From DATLGB01 sp964242305 (GTDB taxonomy: Bacteria; Actinomycetota; Thermoleophilia; Solirubrobacterales; Solirubrobacteraceae), in the NCBI GenBank assembly GCA_964242305.1, contig CAXTBB010000010.1:34971-98970 (forward strand): a stretch of 64,000 nucleotides of DNA. The letters run 5' to 3'. Made by a program: the position numbers and the translations under genes. Positions 51,815-60,964 of this stretch are shown in pieces; within the stretch, counting starts at the first letter, position 1, and every line of letters starts with the position of its first letter. Below the pieces are notes generated by a model. That model saw only the letters and a list, made by a program, of their open reading frames with translations. It was not told the origin of the DNA and ran no database searches.

Positions 51815-53322
51815 AGACTGTCCGTGTCCGCCAGGCGGATGAGAGCGAAGCACACCAGCCCGGCGGCTGCGGTCCAGATCGAGGCCAGCAGGACGTTCAC
51901 GAATGCGTGGCTCGTCGCGGTTAGTCCGACCCCGAAGTAGGCGGCGAGCGTGACGCCGGCGGACACCAGCATGAAACCCCACGGATAGATGACCGGTGAA
52001 TCACCTGCCCGCTCCCAGAGGAAGGTGCCGAGAAAGAGCACTGCATATCCCGCAGCAGACGCCGCCGCCGCCGCCACTATGCCGTACTTCGGAACGAGGA
52101 GGTAGATAGCGCCCAGGTTGACTGTCACTCCTGCGAGCGAGGCGATCCAGGCGAAACCGCTTCGATTGGCCCCGAGGCCGGCACCGTTCATCGGGATGCT
52201 GTAGATGCCAAGAAACGCATAGCCCAGCGCGATCCATCCCACGACGTCGGCGGCGTGGTAATAGTCACTATCAACGAGCAACTTGATCGCCGGTGGTCCC
52301 AGGGCGGCGATCGCGAGGGCGATGACACAAACGGCGACGAAGTGTATTGACACCGTGCGTCGTAATTCATAGTTGGGTTCTTTACCGGCCCGAGCGTAAC
52401 TCGGCATGAATGTCTGGCTTAAGGACTGCACCGCGACCATTCCTGGTAAAGCCACGTTTGCGCCCAGACTGTAGATACCCAGGGCCGAGGCCGAGACGAG
52501 CCCAGCGAGGAGACCTCGGTCGGCGAGTTGCAGGCCCCAGTACGCCGCAAAGTGGGGCATCATAGGCAAGCTGAGACCAAGGGCAGACTTCACCTCTCCC
52601 CAGTTCACTTTGACCCTGCGCCAAGGCACTACGCGGCGCGCGATGATCAAGCTAAGCACGGTCGAGGCGGCATACGCTACGAGCCAGCCGGCGACTCCGC
52701 GATCCAATACGACGACGCCGATCACCGAGAGCACGGCACTCGCGACTGCTGGCAGCACGGTGATGATCAGATATTCACGCAGCCGCAGCTGGGCCCGGAG
52801 AATTGGAAGCGGGATGGCGCCGGCAGCGACCGCCACAGCCGAAGCGACAAGCGCCACCACCACCTCTGTGTGAGTCAGTCCGCTGACGAGGTCGACAAGC
52901 GGGAGGCTGATCGGTATGAGAACGATGGATGAGGCGAGTGCGAAACACGCGCTGAAGCGCCATATTGACGCGACGTAGTCACGTTGGTCCGTTGGCGACT
53001 CCTGCCGTGCGAAAAAGCCACGATAAACAGAGAAGTCAAGGCCGAGGGTGAAGACCACGGCACTGGCGGAGAGCAGGGTCGCGAGTATGGAGAGCACGCC
53101 GTACTCGCTGGGAGTCATGGCGCGCGTGAACAGCGGGAGAATGATGATCGAAAATGCCTTGGGCAGCATCCCGGCCAGCGCAAACGCAATCGTGCTCCGG
53201 AACGGCGCAGAGCGGAAAACGGAGACGACTGATCTACGGAGGGCGCGCAAGCGCTGAGCGTACTGCGTGAGCTTGAGGCTTCCGCGGCGCTGTCCCGCTC
53301 CAGACTGGCTTGGTCGGAGCAA
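51781..53322 (-). CDS. Polysaccharide flippase (Wzx-like), second system
   Basis: The protein has 513 residues. After a basic N-terminus, 12-14 hydrophobic helices follow the MOP-superfamily pattern: STIAFALAGMLPKAFSIIIL, PLFTRAMTPSEYGVLSILAT and LGLDFSVYRGFFARQE. MVAVQSLSQTFMPSYARAGK lies in the usual mid-protein position. It flips undecaprenyl-diphosphate-linked oligosaccharide. It is not closely related to the 6942 flippase, consistent with a different repeat unit. Its 3' end overlaps the convergent glycosyltransferase gene by 34 bases. Confidence 0.87.
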   Translation of the reverse strand: MLRPSQSGAGQRRGSLKLTQYAQRLRALRRSVVSVFRSAPFRSTIAFALAGMLPKAFSIIILPLFTRAMTPSEYGVLSILATLLSASAVVFTLGLDFSVYRGFFARQESPTDQRDYVASIWRFSACFALASSIVLIPISLPLVDLVSGLTHTEVVVALVASAVAVAAGAIPLPILRAQLRLREYLIITVLPAVASAVLSVIGVVVLDRGVAGWLVAYAASTVLSLIIARRVVPWRRVKVNWGEVKSALGLSLPMMPHFAAYWGLQLADRGLLAGLVSASALGIYSLGANVALPGMVAVQSLSQTFMPSYARAGKEPNYELRRTVSIHFVAVCVIALAIAALGPPAIKLLVDSDYYHAADVVGWIALGYAFLGIYSIPMNGAGLGANRSGFAWIASLAGVTVNLGAIYLLVPKYGIVAAAAASAAGYAVLFLGTFLWERAGDSPVIYPWGFMLVSAGVTLAAYFGVGLTATSHAFVNVLLASIWTAAAGLVCFALIRLADTDSLHGRWSLGRGS

Positions 53323-53513
53323 GGCTCGGGCGCGCGGTACGTCACCTGCTAGCGTGGCCGACGTTCGCGCCGCTGATTTACACGCTCACAGTTGCTCGCC
53401 TCGAGGGCGTCAAACCGCTCGCACACTGTGCCTCAACTGTCCATCCCTTGCGGACTCCCTCTGCGCGGAGTGGTGTGAGATCCCGGCAGTGAACGGCGCC
53501 ATGACCGCGGCCT

Positions 53514-54473
53514 GTGGCTGACGGAGCGAGGACCGTGGCTGCTTCTGTGTCCGTTGCCTGTGTGGTTGTCACCTACCAGAGCAACGACGTGCTCGCCGAT
53601 TGCCTCCGGTCTATCCCTGAGCCTTGCGCGGTGATCGTGGTCGATCAGCCAAGTAGCGAAAGTCCACTTGAGATTGTCGCGACCTGTAGGCCTGACGCTC
53701 AGATCATCCGTCCGTTGACCAATCGCGGATTCGGCGCGGGCTGCAACCTCGGTGCAAGCCTTGTGGACGAGGCCGTCACCGTCTTCCTGAACCCTGACGC
53801 GAGGCTCTCGGATGGAAGCATCGACGCGCTTGCGATGGAGGTGACAAAGCACGGAGGGACGCTTGTCGGACCACGAATTCTCGATGCCGGCGGAAACGAG
53901 GTGACCTGCGCGCGTTTGTCCACTTCCGTTAGTCGGGATCTTGCAGATCTTCTCCTGCCTCGCCAGATTCGACCGGGCTTTCTGGACAACGAAGTGAGCG
54001 GGTCGGATCCCGTCTACGAGACCGGCGGAGAGGTCGACTACGTGCAAGGTGCCTGTATGGCCATCGGGACCACGGTGTTCCGCGAGAGCGGCGGCTTCAA
54101 CGAATCGATGTTCCTCTACGGGGAAGAGGAATGGCTCGCCCTCGCAATTGCCCCCGAACTGAACCCGCGTCTTCTCCCCTCTGCGTCCATTCATCACGAT
54201 GGTCATCATTCGACGGACCAGGTCGCCGCATTTGCGGTCGAGCAACTCTTCAGGTCTCGAGTTTTCATCTACCGCGAGATCTATGGTGCTCCGAAGGCTC
54301 TCGTCGGGGTGGTCCTGAACGCTGTTGCGCTCATCGGGTTGTTGCTCACACATCGCATACGGAAGCGCGTCGGTTACAGAAGCGCAGAGGACGCTCTGTG
54401 GTGTCGGAGCGCACTAAGGGGACTTGCCCACGGTGTGCTGTCACGATCGGTTGAGCCACCGCGCAGCGCCTGA
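53514..54473 (+). CDS. Glycosyltransferase family 2 (rhamnosyltransferase-like)
   Basis: The protein has 319 residues from GTG 53514; GTG 53535 is an alternative. VSVACVVVTYQSNDVLADCL opens the GT-A fold. AVIVVDQPSSESPLEIV stands where most relatives have VVVDNxSxD, so the Asn is replaced by Gln and a Pro is inserted. RGFGAGCNLGAS and VFLNPDARLS (DXD site, about residue 92) follow. YVQGACMAIGTTVFRESGGF and FLYGEEEWLALAI form the acceptor and catalytic-base region. The C-terminal half has a hydrophobic helix (LVGVVLNAVALIGLLLT). The product resembles WbbL-type rhamnosyltransferases. It precedes a methyltransferase gene by 44 bases. Confidence 0.85.
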   Translation: MADGARTVAASVSVACVVVTYQSNDVLADCLRSIPEPCAVIVVDQPSSESPLEIVATCRPDAQIIRPLTNRGFGAGCNLGASLVDEAVTVFLNPDARLSDGSIDALAMEVTKHGGTLVGPRILDAGGNEVTCARLSTSVSRDLADLLLPRQIRPGFLDNEVSGSDPVYETGGEVDYVQGACMAIGTTVFRESGGFNESMFLYGEEEWLALAIAPELNPRLLPSASIHHDGHHSTDQVAAFAVEQLFRSRVFIYREIYGAPKALVGVVLNAVALIGLLLTHRIRKRVGYRSAEDALWCRSALRGLAHGVLSRSVEPPRSA

Positions 54474-54517
54474 TCTCCAATATCTTTTCGCAAGCCACAA
54501 GAGAGGAAGGTCCCGTC

Positions 54518-55341
54518 TTGAACGGTCGAAGTTTCGCACGAAAGGTGCTTGGCGCCGGACTGAACAGAGTCGGCTACGACTTGGTTCAACAGAGCTTCTA
54601 TAGCCCGCTGCCGGACCTAGCTCATATAGGACCGCAAGCCTGGGAGCAGCAAGATACGCCGGGTCTTGATCTGAGACTCGAGAAGGCCTTGGAACTGCTG
54701 AGCGACATCGCGAGCTTCGTTNNNNNNNNNNAACGTACGAGTCGGGCGACGCCGAGACGCTGTATGCCCTGCTGCGTCACTGGAAGCCCAATCGAGTCGT
54801 CGAACTCGGGTCTGGTGCATCAAGCCACATCATTGCTGCGGCTCAGTCGCGAAACGCGGCAGGTGGGAAACCCTTCGACCACACTATCTTCGATCCCTAT
54901 CCATTCGCGGCAAATCCGATGGGCCCGGTCGGCACTGCGAGCGTGCGGCTGGAGCGCTCCGAGGCGCTTGGTTTCGAGGATCTCGGCGAGCTGGCCGCGG
55001 GCGATGTCCTCTTCGTGGATACCACCCACACGGTCAAAACAGGTGGCGATTGTCAGAACATCTACCTTCACCTGCTGCCGCGGCTGAACCCGGGTGTGTT
55101 TGTCCACATTCACGACATCTTCATCCCGTACGATTATCCGCAGCGATGGGTCATGGAGGAGCGACGAGCATGGGCAGAGCAGTACCTCCTACAGGCGTTC
55201 CTCGTCTATAACACGAGGTTCGAGGTGACATTGCCTCTCCATGCGCTTCTGAGGCTCGCTCACGCTGAAGTGACCGCCCTCGTACCGTCCTTCGAGCAGC
55301 TGAGTGGCGCGGGCGCGTTCTGGATAGAGGCGCGCGGCTAG
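54518..55341 (+). CDS. Class I SAM-dependent methyltransferase interrupted by an assembly gap
   Basis: TTG 54518 follows GAGGAAGG and starts the N-terminal part (RKVLGAGLNRVGYDLVQQSF). The gap at 54722-54731 follows. The frame resumes, shifted by the artificial N length, as TYESGDAETLYALLRHWKPN, then VVELGSGASSHIIAAAQSRN (SAM motif I), TIFDPYPFAANPMGPVG and DVLFVDTTHTVKTGGDC. VFVHIHDIFIPYDYPQRWVM and the C-terminal LSGAGAFWIEARG complete it. The frame change is most simply due to the gap, so this is one gene and not a pseudogene. It likely methylates a sugar or small molecule in the glycan pathway. Its stop shares a CTAG with the convergent GT4 gene. Confidence 0.8.
54722..54731. other. Assembly gap (10 N)
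   Basis: Ten N bases lie inside the methyltransferase gene. The frames on either side differ, so the true missing length is not 10 bases. The missing part is between the N-terminal helix region and the SAM-binding domain. The flanking bases CGTT and AACG do not form an obvious direct overlap. Confidence 0.98.
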
Positions 55342-56507
55342 CCCAAGAGGTCGCGATACGTGGAAAGCATGGTTGCGGCCGTGCGTCTCCGGTCGAAGCG
55401 CTGCTGGACCCAGGTGCGGATCCGTTGGGCCTCCAGGTCGGGAACTCCGTCAGTCAAATGGCCGACCATCGCGCACGCGAAGCCTTCAGCGTCATCACGG
55501 ATCGAGAGCGCGAAGGGTGGGGCGTCCGCGATTCCCTGCGCGCCGGCAGAGGTCGCCACCACCGGAAGGCCGTATGCCATNNNNNNNNNNGCCATCGCTT
55601 GAGGCACCTTGAACTTGAGGCCGCCTGCGTTGAAGCTCACGGAAAGGGCAACAGTGGCACCGAGGTAGAGAGGGTTCAGGTCCGCTACGTAGCCCGTGAC
55701 GCGGATATGGGACGCTTGCCGCCTGCGGAGCTCATCCGGAGGGTTCCCTCCGGCCAAGACCAGACGCGCATCAGGGAGCGCCTCGACGACCCTCGGCCAG
55801 ACTTCGTCTATGACCCATATCGCCCCGTCGACATTCGAAGGTCGATCCCAAGCGGCGACGAAGATCGCCGACCTGTCACTTCTCGACACATCCACGGAGG
55901 ACGGCAGATCGAACCAGGGATCGACCAAAGCGACGCGCTCGCACGTCAAGCCAGCCGAACGTAGGAGATCGATGTCCGGCTGCTTGAACGCGAACACCGC
56001 ATCGGCTCGGTTGAGATATCGGAGTTCCTGGCGGCGAAGGAGCGCGGCTGCAATCGGTTCAGGCGGACTCGCCGTCTCTGCCGCGTGGTAGCACACATCG
56101 TGCTCGGTGACGCCGATTGGCGTGCTTGGCCAGCGACGCCGAATCTTCGGGATCAGGGCGGCCGCTTCAGACCACTGAAGGTCGACTGCATCTGCCGCAT
56201 CGATTGCCGAGCGCACAGCGCCGTCAAGTGTCGGCAACCCGGACCGCATCCCGAGGAAATACTTGTTCAGACCCGTGCGCCAAAGCGCCTTGGCGAGGAT
56301 CCGACGCGTCTCGGACGGGGCAAGCAGGGTCCTCCAGTTCGTCGGGCTCGTCTCCGCCAACCTCGAGGCGTTATCAGGAACATCCGGCGCTACGAGGGTG
56401 ACCTCGGCGTCGGTGGAGAGCTGGCCCAGCAGGTGCCAGTACCACTGTCCCCCCGCATAGGGCATGGTTGGCGAGGGGACGTACGGGGCGATCGTGACGA
56501 TGCGCAA
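55338..56507 (-). CDS. Glycosyltransferase family 4 (GT-B), with assembly gap
   Basis: The protein has about 389 residues as written. RIVTIAPYVPSPTMPYAGGQ opens the acceptor domain, followed by VDLQWSEAAALIPKIRRRWP and GVTEHDVCYHAAETASPP. The donor half has AIFVAAWDRPSNVDGAIWVI, VEALPDARLVLAGGNPP and FNAGGLKFKVPQAM, then after the gap AYGLPVVATSAGAQGIAD. This is the GGxKxKVxEAMAxGxPVVAT motif of family 4 with Gln for the first Glu. The N run splits VPQAM from AYGLP, and removing the duplicated ATGGC restores the motif exactly, so the gene is intact in the organism. Its stop overlaps the methyltransferase stop in a CTAG. Confidence 0.85.
   Translation of the reverse strand: MRIVTIAPYVPSPTMPYAGGQWYWHLLGQLSTDAEVTLVAPDVPDNASRLAETSPTNWRTLLAPSETRRILAKALWRTGLNKYFLGMRSGLPTLDGAVRSAIDAADAVDLQWSEAAALIPKIRRRWPSTPIGVTEHDVCYHAAETASPPEPIAAALLRRQELRYLNRADAVFAFKQPDIDLLRSAGLTCERVALVDPWFDLPSSVDVSRSDRSAIFVAAWDRPSNVDGAIWVIDEVWPRVVEALPDARLVLAGGNPPDELRRRQASHIRVTGYVADLNPLYLGATVALSVSFNAGGLKFKVPQAMXXXXMAYGLPVVATSAGAQGIADAPPFALSIRDDAEGFACAMVGHLTDGVPDLEAQRIRTWVQQRFDRRRTAATMLSTYRDLLG
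55581..55590. other. Assembly gap (10 N), probably an unmerged contig overlap
   Basis: On the minus strand ATGGC occurs immediately before and after the N run. The protein reads VPQAM, gap, MAYGLP, while the family motif is VPQAMAYGLP. The contigs therefore probably overlap by ATGGC and nothing is missing. Confidence 0.98.
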
Positions 56508-56517
56508 CGAAACGAGC

Positions 56518-57630
56518 TTACGTGAGTGCCTGTACGACTAGGCGATTGCGTTCATGCGCCAGAGAAAGCCTTTGTCTGAGCTCGGCCACGCGGCGTTCGA
56601 CTCCCGTCGCGAGATGGCTGCGGTTTGACAGGATCTCCCTTACTGTCTCGACGACGACATCGCGGTGCAGGCGGTCGGTGCGGATGGAGAACGCTTCCAG
56701 GCCGATGGATGCCTGAAAGTCATAGCATTTTGGTCGGTACTCCAGAGCGACCGTCGGCACTCCCGCCGATGCCGCCATGACCAGGCTGTGCAACCTCTCC
56801 CCGACGAACAGCTGACAATCAGCGACGACACGCTGCGCCTCGTTGCCGTCACGCGGAACGGTGAGCGAAGCACATGAGCCCAACTCGTTCACGAACCACG
56901 ACGTGATGGGGTGATCTTTGGGGTTGTAGACGACGAACGTGAACCGGACATCCTGAGTTCGCGTGATGTCTCTGAGTGCTGCAAGGAACTCGAGCCTGGC
57001 TTCGCGCAGTGACCCGCCCCATGCGTCCTCCGGTTCGCTCACATTGATCCCGACGCTGTCGCCGGGCGCCAGCACCTCCTGCGGGCAGAACATCAGTGCT
57101 GGGTCCCCGACGACCGTTGCGTCGACGCCGATCCCGTTGAGCAGCTCTCGGGACCTCGGACCGCGGACCGTTATCCGATCGAAGCGTTGCAACAGTGGCT
57201 TCCATCGAGAAAGCTCATCCCGAGACGTATAGACGCGACGACCGACGAAACTCGGATCCTCGACACCGATTCCAAGCATGATCGGAGTCGCCTCGGGCCA
57301 GAGACTCGCAAACGCTTCGAGCGGCTCAGCGCACTCGCGGCGGCCGACGAGCGTGCCACCGCCCAGAAGGATCGCGCGGGGCTTTGAGAATTGAAGATGA
57401 CGCGTGTAACTGCTGAACCGGTGATGCACCGTACGGGGAAGGACAGCCAACGGCACCCCCGCGAAGGCCATCTGCTGGGCCTGAAAGATGATGTCATCGC
57501 CGAGGTTGCGCTCGCCCACCCAGCCGAGGTACGGAAGTGCGTGTCGACCTCGCAGCGCGACTGCCGAGAGTCTGAGCAGAGAGGACGCGGTACGCACCCT
57601 CTGATGCGTCCGGGACGTGAGTTGGCTCAC
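56518..57630 (-). CDS. Polysaccharide pyruvyl transferase family protein (WcaK/CsaB-like)
   Basis: GTG 57630 gives 370 residues. LPYLGWVGERNLGDDIIFQA is the N-terminal GxGNxGDD-type signature. RAILLGGGTLVGRRECAEP, VRGPRSRELLNGIGVDATVV and VVGDPALMF follow. The C-terminal GERLHSLVMAASAGVPTVAL (with the conserved R-x-H) and EYRPKCYDFQASIGLE are diagnostic. These enzymes use phosphoenolpyruvate to add a ketal pyruvate to a sugar, giving the polymer negative charge and, in Gram-positives, S-layer binding sites. The gene is 23 bases downstream of a Wzy gene and 10 bases upstream of a GT4 gene, in the leftward operon that starts with the Wzz-kinase at 60533. Confidence 0.87.
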   Translation of the reverse strand: MSQLTSRTHQRVRTASSLLRLSAVALRGRHALPYLGWVGERNLGDDIIFQAQQMAFAGVPLAVLPRTVHHRFSSYTRHLQFSKPRAILLGGGTLVGRRECAEPLEAFASLWPEATPIMLGIGVEDPSFVGRRVYTSRDELSRWKPLLQRFDRITVRGPRSRELLNGIGVDATVVGDPALMFCPQEVLAPGDSVGINVSEPEDAWGGSLREARLEFLAALRDITRTQDVRFTFVVYNPKDHPITSWFVNELGSCASLTVPRDGNEAQRVVADCQLFVGERLHSLVMAASAGVPTVALEYRPKCYDFQASIGLEAFSIRTDRLHRDVVVETVREILSNRSHLATGVERRVAELRQRLSLAHERNRLVVQALT

Positions 57631-57653
57631 GGTCCCAGCGGACTGCCCTCGCG

Positions 57654-58991
57654 TCACAGGGGAGCAACCTGGAGCGGTTGGCTCGCAGCGACTTCGGATC
57701 TTTGAGCGCCTCGTACCTGGGAGTGAGTGAAGCCCATGATGAGGCACCACAGTGGAAGGACTGACGTGCTCATCATGCCCCACCCAGTCCAGAGCACGAC
57801 GAACATGCCCGGAGCTGACGCGATCATGGCTAAGCCAAATGAGCCGGCGAACCCTCCTCGTGCTCGCGCGCGCCAGGAGTCGACGAACAGTCGCAGGATC
57901 GGCAACCAGAAAAGGACGGCGAGTGGAATGCCGAACTCGGCCGCGGTGAGCAGGAAGGTGTTATGCACTGGGAACCCCTGAGCCGCCAGGGAACTGAATG
58001 GCGCAACGGTGGACACGTAGGCATTTGGACCGGTGCCGGCCCACGGTCTCAAGGCAACTTGGTGCAGTCCCGTCGTGAGCAGTTGCGGACGAGCACCGCC
58101 TTCTGGATCGACGACGAACCGATGGGCGAGGGTCAGTGCGAACGGCAAGGTTGCTGCGACGGCGATGAGCGGCACAGCTACGCGCAGGGCGGCCGACGTC
58201 CGTCTCGGAGACAGCACGGCCCAGAGAAAGGCGGTGAACAGGGCCGCGATCACGGTTGCCCGTCCCTCCGAGAGTCCGAGAGGGAGAACGGCCAGCAACA
58301 GGCTCAGGGCAAGGCGCCGTCGCGCGACGGTGTCGGACGTCCCCATGAGCGCCAGAGCCAGGATGACCAAGAGAAGGATGACTTTGGCGAGGTTGTTGGG
58401 GTGATCGAGCGTGCCGTTGGTTCGATCCCCCATCTCCACGGCCAGCGACGCAGGCATCGGATTGATGGCCGCTCCGGCCCTCTGGGCCACACTTACCAAG
58501 GTTTCGATCGTGACGATTGCGAGGATGCTGTTTGCGAGGTACCTCGGACCGCGTCGTAGAGCAAGGATCTGCGGGCCCAATACGGCGCCTACGACCGCTG
58601 CTGACGTCGCCAGCAAGAGCGACATGACCCCAGACGTATGCTCCGGTGTGCGCGCCCAAATCAGCAGATAGGCGACGACGACACTGGTGGCGAAAGCGGT
58701 GACCAGCACAGGCGGGGTGGCTCGCACCAGCGTGCCTGCGAGCAACTGCCAAGCTATGAAAGCAAGCCCGCCAACAAGCGCCGCGGCCCAAAGCGCGACG
58801 AAGGGTCCGGCAGGGGCCACATCCGAGTGACTCGCGCCCGCTCCTGAGATCACTCGGAGAAACGGAAACACCGTCATCGTGCCGAGCAGCGAGGCGAACA
58901 GCAATGTGAGACGTCGCGGCGGGCTGTCCAGCGCGATTCCAGCGGCCAGTAGACCGACCAGCGAGCAGCCAAGCAAGCCGAGGGCAAACAC
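57654..58991 (-). CDS. O-antigen ligase/Wzy-family membrane protein
   Basis: GTG 58991 gives 445 residues. About eleven helices are visible. GTLDHPNNLAKVILLLVILA is the family's conserved H-P-N-x-L segment (about residue 195), LGLSEGRATVIAALFTAFLW the R-containing segment, and ALRPWAGTGPNAYVSTVAPF followed by GFPVHNTFLLTAAEFGIPLA the Wzy_C loop with H-N. It lacks the TPR tail of the two larger Wzy-like proteins. The gene starts nine bases after the Wzz-kinase gene ends, so kinase and polymerase are co-expressed, as in gene order at 3277-6869. It is the likely polymerase of the second system. Confidence 0.86.
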   Translation of the reverse strand: MFALGLLGCSLVGLLAAGIALDSPPRRLTLLFASLLGTMTVFPFLRVISGAGASHSDVAPAGPFVALWAAALVGGLAFIAWQLLAGTLVRATPPVLVTAFATSVVVAYLLIWARTPEHTSGVMSLLLATSAAVVGAVLGPQILALRRGPRYLANSILAIVTIETLVSVAQRAGAAINPMPASLAVEMGDRTNGTLDHPNNLAKVILLLVILALALMGTSDTVARRRLALSLLLAVLPLGLSEGRATVIAALFTAFLWAVLSPRRTSAALRVAVPLIAVAATLPFALTLAHRFVVDPEGGARPQLLTTGLHQVALRPWAGTGPNAYVSTVAPFSSLAAQGFPVHNTFLLTAAEFGIPLAVLFWLPILRLFVDSWRARARGGFAGSFGLAMIASAPGMFVVLWTGWGMMSTSVLPLWCLIMGFTHSQVRGAQRSEVAASQPLQVAPL

Positions 58992-59000
58992 TATCGCGAC

Positions 59001-60533
59001 TCAGGCCGGCGCTGATACCGGTTCCGAATAGCCGTAATAGTCGTATCCGTACGCAGAATCCGACGACTTCGAAGAGAAGACGGCTATGCCGATCGGGTCT
59101 TGATTGAGCAGATGAAGCTGCGTCGCAAGCCTTCTGACCTGGTCGCGGCGGCTGACCCCGAGCCGCGCGATGATCAGACTTCCATCGACGAGCGGCAGCA
59201 TGGAGAAGGTGTCGGGGACGGCAATCGCAGGCGGTGTATCGACGATCACGAGCTCGTAATTCGCACGTGCCCACTCGATGACCTCGGCCATACGCTCGGA
59301 CTCGATGAGATCGCCCGGCGTGGGGACGCGCGGTCCTGCAGCAAGAAACGCAATCGACGACTCCGCGGTTGCGCCGGTGAGCGCAGGATTCGGCACGTCG
59401 ACTACTGCCTCCTCGGGAGGGACGTACCGAGCCAGGACGTCCGCCAGACCGTATTCGGGATGCGTGTCAAGACGCGTCCCGAGCGCACCTCGGCGCAGAT
59501 CCGCCTCGATCAGGAGAACACTGCTTCCGGCGCGGGCTGCGGCGAAGGCGATGAGCGTCGAGGCCGTCGACTTGCCTTCTGCCGGCATGCTCGAGGTGAC
59601 CAGCAGGACCTTGAGGCGTGTCCCGAGACCTGTGTACGTCAAGCTGACTCTCAGGAGTTGAATGGCCTCCTGAAGCGAGGCGTCTCGGACGGGATCGTCC
59701 TTGCGGTACATCGGGGGCAACAGAGCGAGGACTGGCCGACCGAACTCGCGCTCGAGATCCTGAGTTCGGCGGATGCGGCGATCCAATCTCTGGGCGAGCA
59801 ACACGAGTCCGAATCCGAGGATTCCGCCGGCGATAATGCCCAAGAGGACATTTCGCTTCGTCTTGGGCGACGACGGTGACCGCGGGACCTCTGCGGCCGA
59901 TACCAGTTGCACGCCGCCTGTCTGAAGAGCTGCGAGAACCTGGAGTTGGTTGATCTGCCTCTCCAAGTCAGCGACCTGGCGAGCCGGGTAGCCGCTGCCT
60001 TTACTCGCAAGCTCTCGCTGTGCCGCGTCGCGCGCACGGAGGATTACTCCGCTCTTGTAGTTTCGCTGAGCAGCGATGAATACGCGCGCGTAAGCGTTCG
60101 CGATTCTGGCCGCGAGGACGGCTGAGGGGTCCGTCGCCACGACTTCCGTGACGTCCGATTCGCCCCGAGGTTCCACATTCACGGCGGCATTGACTGCGCT
60201 GGCCGACATGTCGAGGGTTTCCGCCGCCCGCTGGGTCGTGTCGCTCAGCTTGACCAAAGTTGTATTGGTCGTGCCATTCCGGGCCGGATCCTGAGTTCCC
60301 GGATTGGTGATCACGCCGAACACGGACTGACTCAGGTTGTCGTCCTTGAACAGGAGCGACGCGGTCGCGCTGTATTGTTTGGTCTGCGTGAGGCTGTAGG
60401 CAAGGGACGCCCCGCCTACCAGTAACACGGCCAGTAGGACGATCCACCACCGACGCCTCAACGCTCGGACCACGTCGTCGGCGGTCATGGCGGCCGGCGC
60501 GTGCGCCGACGGACGACCGTTAAGATCTTCCAT
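59001..60533 (-). CDS. Polysaccharide co-polymerase/bacterial tyrosine kinase fusion (Wzz-BY-kinase), second copy
   Basis: The protein has 510 residues. The first transmembrane helix is WWIVLLAVLLVGGASLAYSL (about residues 29-48), and a second (VLLGIIAGGILGFGLVLLAQ) lies near residue 235. The extracytoplasmic part has coiled-coil-forming ADLERQINQLQVLAAL. Kinase motifs are SSMPAEGKSTASTLIAFAAA (Walker A, about residue 320), LLIEADLRRGAL (A') and LVIVDTPPAIAVPD (B). The C-terminus AYGYDYYGYSEP has five Tyr, richer than the copy at 5310. It controls chain length and export of the Wzy-made polymer and is a likely substrate of the CpsB phosphatase. It starts the leftward operon facing rpoB. Confidence 0.92.
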   Translation of the reverse strand: MEDLNGRPSAHAPAAMTADDVVRALRRRWWIVLLAVLLVGGASLAYSLTQTKQYSATASLLFKDDNLSQSVFGVITNPGTQDPARNGTTNTTLVKLSDTTQRAAETLDMSASAVNAAVNVEPRGESDVTEVVATDPSAVLAARIANAYARVFIAAQRNYKSGVILRARDAAQRELASKGSGYPARQVADLERQINQLQVLAALQTGGVQLVSAAEVPRSPSSPKTKRNVLLGIIAGGILGFGLVLLAQRLDRRIRRTQDLEREFGRPVLALLPPMYRKDDPVRDASLQEAIQLLRVSLTYTGLGTRLKVLLVTSSMPAEGKSTASTLIAFAAARAGSSVLLIEADLRRGALGTRLDTHPEYGLADVLARYVPPEEAVVDVPNPALTGATAESSIAFLAAGPRVPTPGDLIESERMAEVIEWARANYELVIVDTPPAIAVPDTFSMLPLVDGSLIIARLGVSRRDQVRRLATQLHLLNQDPIGIAVFSSKSSDSAYGYDYYGYSEPVSAPA

Positions 60534-60964
60534 TGCTCAAGCAGCTTAGGAGGATGGCGACTTGTCCTGTGGGCGGACAGGTTGCGGACCGGTTCCGCAG
60601 CGCGCCGCTTGGACGACCGCGGCGCCGACTCGAGCTCACTGGCAAGAACCGTCCCCGCATTTCTTGATGGTCACCCGCATCGACCGGAGCGCGCACGTCG
60701 TCACCTTGAAGTCCGACGGATGCGAAGCGACCTCCGCCCCTTGACGGCTCCCCTAGACTTCCTCCGGATCAGCCGATAGTCGCAGCCGTCCGCCACCGGC
60801 GCCCCGCCACATACGGGGCCGCCCAGGACGGGGTCCGTGAGCGCTGATCCGCCCGCCAGGGGTACTGGCTACTTCTGTGCTACATTGCTTGGTCGCGTTT
60901 CTCCGCGGTCACGGCAGAAGCGTCCTCTCCCATACGCCCCACCGACCGAGGAGTCTCCACAGCC
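60534..60964. other. Intergenic region between the polysaccharide locus and rpoB
   Basis: This 431-base stretch contains no supported gene. It must carry promoters for the leftward Wzz-kinase operon and the rightward rpoB. TACATT at 60881-60886 is a weak -10 candidate for rpoB without a convincing -35. TGTCC...GGACA near 60561-60580 is a short inverted repeat. GAGGAG at 60948-60953 is the rpoB ribosome-binding site. No rplJ or rplL gene is present upstream of rpoB, where they usually lie. Confidence 0.6.

Noticed and set aside
54518..55341. Frameshifted pseudogene
   Set aside because: The frame change coincides exactly with the N run of arbitrary length. Both parts are well-formed pieces of one methyltransferase.
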